A DNA stretch of 5,533 nt from Acidimicrobiaceae bacterium (GTDB lineage: Bacteria > Actinomycetota > Acidimicrobiia > Acidimicrobiales > Palsa-688): positions 8,346-13,878 of the forward strand of contig PMHU01000203.1 in NCBI GenBank assembly GCA_003156795.1, in the 5' to 3' direction. Under the pieces are notes generated by a model. It had not been told where the DNA came from. It made no database searches and worked only from the letters and a program-made list of their open reading frames with translations. This document shows, piece after piece, positions 1 to 5,363 of the stretch. The position numbers were made by a program, and so were the translations under genes. Each line of letters starts with the position of its first letter. The stretch's first letter is position 1.

Positions 1-960
1 GACCCGTCGAACTCGGCGGGCATCGGTGAAGCGAAACTGGATCATGGCTTGCAAGGCGCTGTGGCCGGCGAGCTGGATGATGCTCGTCTGGAGCACGGTC
101 GCACCGAGTCTCTTGTACTCGCCGGGAAGCGCGGCGGCGACGGAAGTCAGATCGCTGTCGGTGACACGGGGGGCCGGGCGGACGACGACGGTGACGTAAC
201 CGGGGGCGGGGATATCGCGGGGGTCGGCAGTGACGAACTGGATGCTCGTCAACTGCGCGGCCGACAGCGCCGACCCGAGGACCGACTTGACGGCGAGGTG
301 GGTCTCTTCGAACCTTTCAACCGCCGCTGTTGACCCTGTCGTGGCCGGGCTGGCCTTGGGCCAGGCCGTTGGTACGGCGATGCTGAAGTGGTCGGACGGG
401 TCGGCAAAGGTCGAGTACCCGAGGGGGGCCGCAGCCGACTTCACCGCACTGGCGGCCGTGGCGTTCGACGACGTATGGGATATACCGGAAACGACGGTTA
501 TGGCCAGGACCAGGGCGGCCGCGACGCCGATGCCGATGGCCAGGTCCCGGAGCCGATGGGTGGATTTCGGTCGGAGCACCGACGACGGAGGAGGCGGCGG
601 ATCCCAACGTCCTGCCTTCCCGGCTGACGGCGGCGACCAGGCCCGATTGGCGCCTTGACGCGAATGGCCGGGACCTCCGGGACCGGTTGGGTTGGAGCGC
701 CAGACGATGGCGTCCCGGTTGGGGACCATAGGGTACGAGGGTTGGACCGGGTCCTCCTGGTAGATGAAGTCGTCGTCGGGCAGGTCTGCAAGGTTGTCTT
801 CGGCGGTCGTCTCGGGAGATTCGCCTTCCTTTTCGGGTGGAGTGGGATCCTCGATCCCCTTCCAGTGGGCCTGGAAGTCGGCCAGGAAGCCCCTCAGGTC
901 GTCGGGCAGGTAGCAGCCACACGACGTTCCGTCCGTATCGCCACATTTCTCACATGCCAT
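1..960 (-). CDS. Single-pass membrane protein with Cys-rich N-terminus and LpqN/PsbP-like outer domain (partial, C-terminus off the left edge)
   Basis: An uninterrupted frame of 320 codons runs from ATG at 960 to the window edge with no stop, so the C-terminus is missing. Residues 1-17 hold four cysteines (C3, C6, C14, C16: CxxC then CxC), which could bind zinc or another metal. Residues 35-75 are acidic and residues 77-131 are rich in Pro/Gly, with a run of five prolines near 121-125. A single hydrophobic segment lies at about 139-160, preceded by basic residues (RPKSTHRLR), which predicts the N-terminus inside and the C-terminus outside. From about 181 the sequence (GYSTFADPSDHFSIAVPTAW) resembles the start of PsbP/LpqN/DUF1795-type extracytoplasmic domains, a call made from motif memory only. 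The ribosome site is weak. The gene is divergent from the hydrolase at 1116. Function is unknown; an envelope protein with a cytoplasmic metal-binding tail is an inference. Confidence 0.8.
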   Translation of the reverse strand, partial: MACEKCGDTDGTSCGCYLPDDLRGFLADFQAHWKGIEDPTPPEKEGESPETTAEDNLADLPDDDFIYQEDPVQPSYPMVPNRDAIVWRSNPTGPGGPGHSRQGANRAWSPPSAGKAGRWDPPPPPSSVLRPKSTHRLRDLAIGIGVAAALVLAITVVSGISHTSSNATAASAVKSAAAPLGYSTFADPSDHFSIAVPTAWPKASPATTGSTAAVERFEETHLAVKSVLGSALSAAQLTSIQFVTADPRDIPAPGYVTVVVRPAPRVTDSDLTSVAAALPGEYKRLGATVLQTSIIQLAGHSALQAMIQFRFTDARRVRRV

Positions 961-990
961 GATCTGGCCCGATTCGTCTATCAAAGGCAC

Positions 991-996
991 CTAATA
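991..996 (-). promoter_or_regulatory. Tentative extended -10 for the membrane-protein gene
   Basis: On the minus strand the sequence reads TGGTATTAG, an extended -10 (TGn followed by TATTAG, four of six matches to TATAAT). It lies about 30 bases before the ATG at 960, giving a short leader of roughly 24 bases. No convincing -35 box is seen upstream. This is a weak call based on position and partial consensus. Confidence 0.25.
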
Positions 997-1091
997 CCAT
1001 CGACACGACAGGGGTTTGACTGAAGTTGGGAGGGCGACCTTTGGGATGCGTCGATCCGGTCACGCGGCTGGTTCCGTAGTGCCCGGGCGGG

Positions 1092-1103
1092 TACCGCGCG
1101 GTA
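1092..1103. promoter_or_regulatory. 12-bp perfect palindrome upstream of the hydrolase start (possible operator)
   Basis: TACCGCGCGGTA reads identically on both strands and ends 12 bases before the GTG start at 1116, just ahead of the GGTAGG/GGTGG ribosome-site region. A regulator bound here would block initiation of the hydrolase transcript. As RNA it could fold on itself only poorly, since there is no loop, so a DNA-binding site is the more natural reading. It could also be chance in GC-rich DNA. No repressor gene for it is seen in the window. Confidence 0.3.
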
Positions 1104-1115
1104 GGTTGGTGGGCC

Positions 1116-2033
1116 GTGGTCGAAACCGACAAGCGCTCCGTCCAGCTGCACGGCCACCGGGTCGTGTATCGAATCGGCGGCGAGGATCCCTCGGGCGCCC
1201 GGCCGGTGCTGCTGCTGGTGCACGGAATGGCCGGCAGTTCTTCCACCTGGAGCGAGGTCATGCCCGCCCTCGCTCAGCATTACACCGTGATCGCCCCCGA
1301 CCTCCCCGGTCACGGCGAGTCCGACAAGCCTCCCCAGGACTACTCGCTGGGCGCGCAAGCGAACTCCCTGCGCGATCTGCTGGTCGCCTTAGGGATCGAC
1401 CACGCCACCATCGTGGGTCAGTCGCTCGGCGGCGGCATCGCCATGCAGCTCGCCTACCAGCACCCTCAGTACTGCGAGCGGCTCGTCCTGGTGTCGAGCG
1501 GAGGGCTGGGACGCGAAGTGTCGTTGTTGCTCCGGGCCCTGACGCTCCCGGGGGTCGAGTACCTGGCGCCGGTGCTGTTCCCGTCTTTTGTTCGTGACGT
1601 CGGCAACACCGTCAGCGGATGGCTGCGGGGCGCCGGCTTGCGCGCCCCCGGCATCGAGCAGGAGTGGCGCAGCTACGTGTCTCTCATCGATTCGGACACC
1701 CGTCGGGCGTTCCTGCGGACGTTGCGCGCCGTGGTCGACATCGGAGGCCAGACCGTCAGCGCCCTCGACCGTCTGTACCTGGCTTCGCTGATGCCGAGTC
1801 TCATCGTGTGGGGTGGGCGCGATCGAATCATTCCCGTGGCCCACGCCCACGAAGCCCACGCGGCCATGCCCGGCAGCCGGCTCGTGATCTTCGAAGGGTC
1901 GGGCCACTTCCTGCACACCGAGGAGCCGGCCCGCTTCGTCGAGACCCTGGTGGAGTTCATGGACGCCACCCGACCTGTCCTGTCCGAAGCGCTCGAATGG
2001 CAGGCCATGCTGGCGGCCGGCCCGCCAGCCTGA
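1116..2033 (+). CDS. Alpha/beta hydrolase fold protein
   Basis: A 305-residue single-domain alpha/beta hydrolase, the usual length for the family. The oxyanion-hole motif HGMAGSS is at 36-42, followed by the strand-turn PDLPGHGESDKP at 61-72. The nucleophile elbow GQSLGG places the catalytic Ser at 103. Asp236 (in VWGGRDRIIP) and His264 (in GSGHFLH) complete the triad. A lid/cap region of about residues 130-220 separates the core halves and probably sets substrate choice, which cannot be read from sequence. Haloalkane dehalogenase is unlikely because the nucleophile is Ser; esterase, lactonase or C-C bond hydrolase are possible. No signal peptide is seen, so it is likely cytoplasmic. The start is GTG, with GGTGG a few bases upstream and no better in-frame start. 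It stands alone and converges with the phosphatidyltransferase gene, with 9 bp between the stop codons. Confidence 0.93.
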   Translation: MVETDKRSVQLHGHRVVYRIGGEDPSGARPVLLLVHGMAGSSSTWSEVMPALAQHYTVIAPDLPGHGESDKPPQDYSLGAQANSLRDLLVALGIDHATIVGQSLGGGIAMQLAYQHPQYCERLVLVSSGGLGREVSLLLRALTLPGVEYLAPVLFPSFVRDVGNTVSGWLRGAGLRAPGIEQEWRSYVSLIDSDTRRAFLRTLRAVVDIGGQTVSALDRLYLASLMPSLIVWGGRDRIIPVAHAHEAHAAMPGSRLVIFEGSGHFLHTEEPARFVETLVEFMDATRPVLSEALEWQAMLAAGPPA

Positions 2034-2042
2034 ACTTCTCGG

Positions 2043-2681
2043 TTAGGTCTCGCCGCTCTTGTCTGGGGCGGCGGCCTTTCCTTCGGCCAGGGCGCCGCGG
2101 GCGAGAGGGACATACATCACCACGGAGATCCAGCCCAGGGTGAGGCCGACGATCGCTGTCACCCAGCCCAGCAGCAGGGCGGTGTGGTGCCAACCCACGG
2201 TCGAGTGACCGGCGAGGAAGAAGGGAAAGGCCAGCATCAGCCCGAAGGTGCCGGCCTTGCCGACCAGCGTGACGTCGATCCGCCTCGCCCCGGCCATGGC
2301 CAGGCTGATGGCGGCCACGGCCACCAGGGCTTCGCGCCCGATGGCGATCGCAGCTATGGGGATGGGTATGGCGCCCACGGCCAGGATTCCGATGACGGCG
2401 GTGACCAGCAGTATGCGATCGGCGGTCGGGTCGATGATCTTGCCCAGGTTGGTCACTTGATCGAAGCGGCGGGCTATCTGGCCGTCCAGCCAGTCGGTCG
2501 AGCCGGCGACGGCCAGTACGACCGCTGCCGCGAACCAGTCGCGGCGATGCGGTTGGGCCAGCAGCACCACGAAGATCGGTGTAAGAACCAGCCGGACCGT
2601 TGTGATGACGTTGGGGAGCGAGAGGATGCGGTCCTCGCCGACCCGCCGCTTTCGTTTCCCGGGCTGCTCTGGATCGGGCAC
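2043..2681 (-). CDS. pgsA: CDP-alcohol phosphatidyltransferase, PgsA type (CDP-diacylglycerol--glycerol-3-phosphate 3-phosphatidyltransferase)
   Basis: A 212-residue integral membrane enzyme that should transfer a phosphatidyl group from CDP-diacylglycerol to an alcohol acceptor. The family signature is complete: D63-x2-D66-G67-x2-A70-R71-x8-G80-x3-D84-x3-D88. These aspartates bind the divalent metals and carry out catalysis. The hydrophobic segments at about 21-42, 49-62, 90-130, 143-158 and 166-192 fit the family's six-helix fold. SLPNVITTVRLVLTP near the N-terminus and IDPTADR in the signature favour glycerol-3-phosphate as acceptor (phosphatidylglycerophosphate synthase), but phosphatidylinositol-phosphate synthase is not excluded. 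The start is GTG directly after the TAA of the Fur-family gene and in the same frame. There is no Shine-Dalgarno sequence of its own, so translation probably depends on coupling. The C-terminus is hydrophilic. Confidence 0.92.
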   Translation of the reverse strand: MPDPEQPGKRKRRVGEDRILSLPNVITTVRLVLTPIFVVLLAQPHRRDWFAAAVVLAVAGSTDWLDGQIARRFDQVTNLGKIIDPTADRILLVTAVIGILAVGAIPIPIAAIAIGREALVAVAAISLAMAGARRIDVTLVGKAGTFGLMLAFPFFLAGHSTVGWHHTALLLGWVTAIVGLTLGWISVVMYVPLARGALAEGKAAAPDKSGET

Positions 2682-3116
2682 TTAGTGGCAGGCCGCGCAC
2701 AGGCCGAGGACGTCGACGCGGTGGCTGTGCGGTTGGAAGCCCTCGGCGTCGGCCAAGGCGTCGAGCTGGTTGGCGATGGTGCGTTCGAACGCGGCCGACG
2801 GCGTGATGTCGATGACCTTGCCGCAGCTCGTGCACAGGAGGTGGTGGTGGTGCTCGGTCAGGTCCTCGGCGAGCTCGAAGCGGGCGAACTCGTCGTTGGC
2901 GGCCACCCGGCGGACGACCGCGGCGGCTTGGAGGTCGACGAGATGCCGGTAGGCCGAGCTGCGAGGCAGATCCGGGAGGCGAGTGGCGATGTCGCCGATG
3001 CTCACTGGGTGTCCGGCGCTCACGAGCAGGTCGACGATGGCCCGCCGGCCGGCGGTGTAGCGCTGATCGATGCCGCGAAGCCGGACGGCGACGACGGCGT
3101 GCAGGTCGTCCGTCAA
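2682..3116 (-). CDS. Fur-family metal-dependent transcriptional regulator
   Basis: A 144-residue protein, normal for Fur/Zur/PerR proteins. The N-terminal winged helix includes YTAGRRAIVDLL (20-31) and the recognition helix PRSSAYRHLVDL (51-62). The hinge DEFARFELAEDLTEHHHH (75-92) carries histidines and acids of the regulatory metal sites. C95-x2-C98 and C140-x2-C143 form the structural zinc site, and H130/H132 match the C-terminal metal ligands. The variant SSAYRHL instead of the classic TVYR helix, with the ELAEDLTEHHHH hinge, resembles a common actinobacterial Fur clade. The metal sensed (Fe, Zn, Mn or peroxide/Fe) cannot be decided. The start is TTG: an in-frame TGA lies a short way upstream and no ATG/GTG precedes the conserved region. 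GAGTGAG before it is a weak ribosome site. It heads an operon with pgsA and is probably autoregulated via 3155-3169. Confidence 0.93.
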   Translation of the reverse strand: MTDDLHAVVAVRLRGIDQRYTAGRRAIVDLLVSAGHPVSIGDIATRLPDLPRSSAYRHLVDLQAAAVVRRVAANDEFARFELAEDLTEHHHHLLCTSCGKVIDITPSAAFERTIANQLDALADAEGFQPHSHRVDVLGLCAACH

Positions 3117-3147
3117 CTGCTCACTCTGTCCGTCTCAACACGATCTC

Positions 3148-3153
3148 ATTATA
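3148..3153 (-). promoter_or_regulatory. -10 box of the fur-pgsA operon
   Basis: The minus strand reads a perfect TATAAT here, in a local AT-rich island within GC-rich DNA. It would place the transcript start near 3141 and give a leader of about 25 bases to the TTG start at 3116. No clear TTGACA-like -35 lies 16-18 bases upstream. The region between -10 and -35 is filled by the 3155-3169 inverted repeat, a typical repressor arrangement. Confidence 0.6.
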
Positions 3154-3154
3154 T

Positions 3155-3169
3155 TAAGACTCAGTCTTA
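3155..3169. promoter_or_regulatory. 7-1-7 inverted repeat, probable Fur-family operator
   Basis: TAAGACT-C-AGTCTTA is a perfect 15-bp palindrome with a one-base centre. This 7-1-7 geometry is the known layout of Fur and PerR boxes, although these particular bases are not the E. coli Fur box. It touches the TATAAT box of the regulator's own promoter and lies 42 bp before the start of the divergent ABM gene, so one bound dimer could control both. Assignment to the adjacent regulator is inferred from geometry and position. Confidence 0.6.
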
Positions 3170-3211
3170 GGACGGCGATGGGAAGGCAGCGAGGATTAGC
3201 GTGCTCGACCG

Positions 3212-3499
3212 GTGATCACCATCCTGACCTTCCGCTTGACGGCGGGCGCCGACGAGGCCGACTTCGTGGCCGCCGACAAACGGTTGCAGGCCGAGTTCGC
3301 CTACCAGCAGCCCGGGCTGATGCGCCGGACCACGGCGCGCGGCGAGGACGGCGAGTGGGTCATCGTCGACGTTTGGCGTTCGGCGGAGGACCACGACCGG
3401 TGCGAAGCCATATGGGGCCAGGATCCGGTGACCGCTGACTTCATGACCTTCGTCGACGGGCCGTCGGTGAGGTCTGGCCGCTACTTCGAGCTGGACTAG
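3212..3499 (+). CDS. Small ABM-like dimeric alpha/beta-barrel protein (antibiotic biosynthesis monooxygenase superfamily)
   Basis: A 95-residue protein beginning MITILTFRLTAGADEADFVAAD and ending RYFELD, a beta-alpha-beta-beta-alpha-beta pattern typical of ABM-fold proteins. A helix (13-30) is followed by QQPGLMRRTTARGEDGEWVIVDVW (strand-turn-strand, 32-55) and a second helix with residues around 58-80. Members act as cofactor-free oxygenases, haem-degrading enzymes or small-molecule-binding proteins. The residues that mark IsdG-type haem oxygenases (N/W/H triad) are not clearly recognisable, so the function is open. The start is GTG with a weak ribosome site; an in-frame TAG at 3197 rules out an upstream start. 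It is divergent from the Fur-family gene across the 7-1-7 repeat. Its stop is only 2 bp from the converging VOC gene's stop. Confidence 0.8.
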   Translation: MITILTFRLTAGADEADFVAADKRLQAEFAYQQPGLMRRTTARGEDGEWVIVDVWRSAEDHDRCEAIWGQDPVTADFMTFVDGPSVRSGRYFELD

Positions 3500-3501
3500 G
3501 T

Positions 3502-3855
3502 CTACTGCTGGACCAGGGCGAGCGGGTTGCCTTCCGGGTCCTCCACGAAGGCCAAGGTGGGGCCGGCGGGGAGATCGAACGGCTCGACGACCACCCGCCC
3601 GCCAAGCTCCCTGACTTTGTCGACCGACTCCCGCAAGTCGAGGACTTGGACGTACAGCGACACGCCGCCGCGCTCGCCCTGGCGGATGTGACCTGCAGGT
3701 CCGGGCTCGGGTCCTCCGAGTCCGGCGGGGATCTGCATGATGGCACCGTCGCCTATTTCCCAGTTGAACATCTGGCGGTAGAAGTCGGCCTGGCGGACTG
3801 GGTCCACCGCCGTGATCTCCCAGTGGACGACGGGTCGAGCCCAGTCAGCGCCCAC
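3502..3855 (-). CDS. VOC family protein (glyoxalase/bleomycin-resistance fold)
   Basis: A 117-residue protein with the paired beta-alpha-beta-beta-beta modules of the vicinal oxygen chelate superfamily. PVVHWEITAVDPVRQADFYRQMFNWEI (8-34) is the first module, with H11 as a possible metal ligand. GGVSLYVQVLDLRESVDKVRELGGRVVVEPF (63-93) and LAFVEDPEGNPLALVQ (101-116) form the second, a common closing motif in the family. Substrate cannot be inferred: members include dioxygenases, isomerases, resistance proteins and non-enzymatic binders. The start is GTG at 3855, supported by a strong GAGAGGA ribosome site 6-7 bases upstream. It lies 30 bp after the stop of the iron-sulfur protein gene, on the same strand, as probable last gene of a three-gene operon. 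No terminator is visible in the 2-bp gap to the converging gene. Confidence 0.9.
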   Translation of the reverse strand: MGADWARPVVHWEITAVDPVRQADFYRQMFNWEIGDGAIMQIPAGLGGPEPGPAGHIRQGERGGVSLYVQVLDLRESVDKVRELGGRVVVEPFDLPAGPTLAFVEDPEGNPLALVQQ

Positions 3856-3885
3856 TCTTTTTCCTCTCTGATGGCGCCTTGATGT

Positions 3886-4557
3886 TCACGAGTCGGTGAA
3901 CATTGCTTGCCGGTGGCTCCCGTCGCACAGGGGCTTGTTCGCCGACTGACCGCACCGGCACAGGGTCACCCGGTTGCGCGCTTCGAAGGCGGCCCCGTCG
4001 GAGCGCACCACCGGCACGCCGCCCATCACGAACAGCGGGCCGTTGTCGGTGACGGCGATGGCCGTGCCGTAGTCCGGTTCGAGGTCGGAGTCGTCGCCTT
4101 CGACCCGGTAGGTCAGGGCGCCGGACGGGCACCGTTCGATCATGGCCATCATGTGGGCGCGGAGCACGCTGTCGTCGCTGCCGTGGACCATCTTCCACAC
4201 GTTGCTGTGCTGGTTGCCGCAGAAGCCGGCGTGTTCGCAGATGGACCGGTCGTCGCGGACCGTCACATTCGTGCCGCTGTAGGTCTTGGCTCTGGAGTCG
4301 TAGTCGTCAGTGGGCGCCGATTCGGTGCCGTCGAAGCCGATGGTGGCGTGGGTGCCGTCGCAGAACGGCTTGTGGGTGGAGCCGCCGCACCGGCACAGGG
4401 CCATGGTCTGGCGGGCCCGGAAGCGGTGGGTCGTCTTGGTCGTCATGGGTTCGTCGTGCTCGGACCTGACGGTGCGCCGGCGGCTCAAGGGAACGCGGCC
4501 GTGGACCAGGTAGGGACCGTTGGTTTGGACCTCGATGCGGACTTGATCCTCGTCCAT
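3886..4557 (-). CDS. Iron-sulfur protein with two CDGSH motifs flanking a divergent 4Fe-4S mono-cluster segment
   Basis: A 223-residue protein with three cysteine-rich units. CDGSH motif 1 is CRCGGSTHKPFCDGTH (55-70: C55, C57, C66, H70), matching the CxC...CDGxH three-Cys-one-His [2Fe-2S] site of NEET proteins. The middle unit (about 97-150) has C107 and C113 (CEHAGFC) and C143 in CPSGALTY, typical of the ferredoxin-like mono-cluster domain. CDGSH motif 2 is CRCGQSANKPLCDGSH (200-215: C200, C202, C211, H215). Each CDGSH motif is preceded by NGPyxVxGxvp (13-23, 172-182), pointing to duplication of a whole domain. No signal or membrane segment is seen, so an electron-transfer or cluster-carrier role in the cytoplasm is inferred. 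ATG at 4557 has AGAGG five bases upstream. GTG at 4572, overlapping the previous gene's stop as GTGA, is an alternative adding five residues. It is the second gene of the cluster. Confidence 0.9.
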   Translation of the reverse strand: MDEDQVRIEVQTNGPYLVHGRVPLSRRRTVRSEHDEPMTTKTTHRFRARQTMALCRCGGSTHKPFCDGTHATIGFDGTESAPTDDYDSRAKTYSGTNVTVRDDRSICEHAGFCGNQHSNVWKMVHGSDDSVLRAHMMAMIERCPSGALTYRVEGDDSDLEPDYGTAIAVTDNGPLFVMGGVPVVRSDGAAFEARNRVTLCRCGQSANKPLCDGSHRQAMFTDS

Positions 4558-4568
4558 GGGCGCCTCTG

Positions 4569-5363
4569 TCACTGGGCGTCCCATCTCAGCGACTTTTCCT
4601 CTGGATCGCCGCGACGCTCGTACCTGAACCGTGAAGCCGCCTGGACCAGAGCTACGAAGAGCCGGTCGTCGCCGGGGTCGTCTTCGGGGTGCCACTGGAC
4701 CCCGAAGGCGAACTCCTGTCCGGCCACCTCGACCGCTTCGACGGTGCCGTCGGCTGCGAATCCGACCGCCTCCATCCTCCGTCCGAGCCGGTGGATGGCC
4801 TGGTGGTGGTGGCACATCCCTTCGGTCTCGCCGCCGAGGATGGCGCCCATGGCGCTTTCGGGGTTGACCGCGATCAGCATGCGGCTCATCTTGCCCATCA
4901 CGGCCCGGTGGTCCTCGTGGCCGACCACGTCGGGCAGGTGCTGGTGGAGGGTGCCGCCCATGGCCACGTTTAGAACTTGCAAACCGCGGCATATGGCCAG
5001 GAGGGGCAGGTCGTCGTCGAGGGCGGCCCGGCCCAGCGCCATTTCCCATTCGTCGCGCTCGCTGCGCGGGGGGTCGGTCTCGGTGTGGGCGTCGGAGCCG
5101 TAGTTGGCCGGGTCGACGTCGGGTCCACCGGTGATGACGAGACCGTCGAGGGCCGGCATCACATCCTCCGGCCGGGCTGGGGACGGCGGAAGCAGGACGG
5201 GGCACCCGCCGGCCCTGGTCACCGCGGTCACGTAGCTCAGAGGTAGGAGGGCGGACTCCTCGTCCCACACCCCCCACTTGGCCTGTTCGACGTAGGTGGT
5301 GAGCCCGATGAGCGGCCGGACGCGGCGCTCCTCGTCGCTCTCATCAAACAAGCTCGAACCCAC
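4569..5363 (-). CDS. Class I glutamine amidotransferase-like hydrolase (gamma-glutamyl-GABA hydrolase / peptidase C26, PuuD-like)
   Basis: A 264-residue protein of the PuuD type, which hydrolyses gamma-glutamyl amide bonds such as gamma-glutamyl-GABA in putrescine breakdown. PLIGLTTYVEQAKWG (17-31) is the family's N-terminal strand. LVITGGPDVDPANYG (75-89) and the RDEWE helix (103-107) follow. AICRGLQVLNVAMGGTLHQHLPD (123-145) places the nucleophile at Cys125. The HHHQAI stretch (185-190) and GVQWHPE (221-227) give His225 and Glu227 of the triad. Specificity for GABA versus other gamma-glutamyl amines is not decidable, and no other putrescine-pathway gene is in the window. GTG at 5363 is chosen because GGGGAG lies eight bases upstream; the frame stays open to the right edge but is an arginine-rich, non-protein-like stretch. 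The first about 15 residues are hydrophilic. It heads the GATase-CDGSH-VOC cluster. Confidence 0.92.
   Translation of the reverse strand: MGSSLFDESDEERRVRPLIGLTTYVEQAKWGVWDEESALLPLSYVTAVTRAGGCPVLLPPSPARPEDVMPALDGLVITGGPDVDPANYGSDAHTETDPPRSERDEWEMALGRAALDDDLPLLAICRGLQVLNVAMGGTLHQHLPDVVGHEDHRAVMGKMSRMLIAVNPESAMGAILGGETEGMCHHHQAIHRLGRRMEAVGFAADGTVEAVEVAGQEFAFGVQWHPEDDPGDDRLFVALVQAASRFRYERRGDPEEKSLRWDAQ

Larger units (their letters stand above)
961..1115. other. Divergent intergenic region between membrane-protein gene and hydrolase gene
   Basis: This 155-bp gap separates two divergently read genes and must hold both promoters. On the plus strand TTGACT at 1016-1021 resembles a -35 box, but no good -10 follows at the usual spacing. 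A tentative minus-strand -10 is at 991-996. An 8-bp palindrome (GCCCGGGC, 1081-1088) and a 12-bp palindrome (1092-1103) lie next to the hydrolase start. I see no small gene here. Confidence 0.6.

Noticed and set aside
317..946. A minus-strand frame of 209 codons inside the left gene
   Set aside because: It is Arg/Pro-rich with no membrane or domain features. The frame starting at 960 has a sensible membrane segment and an outer domain and runs through the whole region.
1016..1045. TTGACT as the -35 box of a hydrolase promoter
   Set aside because: No acceptable -10 hexamer is found 16-18 bases downstream, so the promoter cannot be supported.
2051..2085. CGCCGC/GCGGCG hairpin followed by a short T-rich stretch, as a terminator for the hydrolase transcript
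   Set aside because: The loop is 11 bases, the T stretch is broken by C residues, and the hairpin lies inside the coding 3' end of pgsA, so it is too weak to call.
2184..3170. A 328-codon plus-strand open frame across pgsA and the Fur-family gene
   Set aside because: It is antisense to two genes with intact family signatures; its composition is an artefact of GC-rich codon use.
3907..5103. A 398-codon plus-strand open frame across the Fe-S and GATase genes
   Set aside because: The translation has no recognisable domain, and the opposite strand carries two complete, motif-supported genes over the same DNA.
4558..5277. A long minus-strand frame joined upstream to the Fe-S protein frame, which would make a 463-residue protein
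   Set aside because: The upstream part is arginine/proline-rich and low in complexity, and it overlaps the GATase gene, which has a full catalytic motif set. It is open only because of the high GC content.
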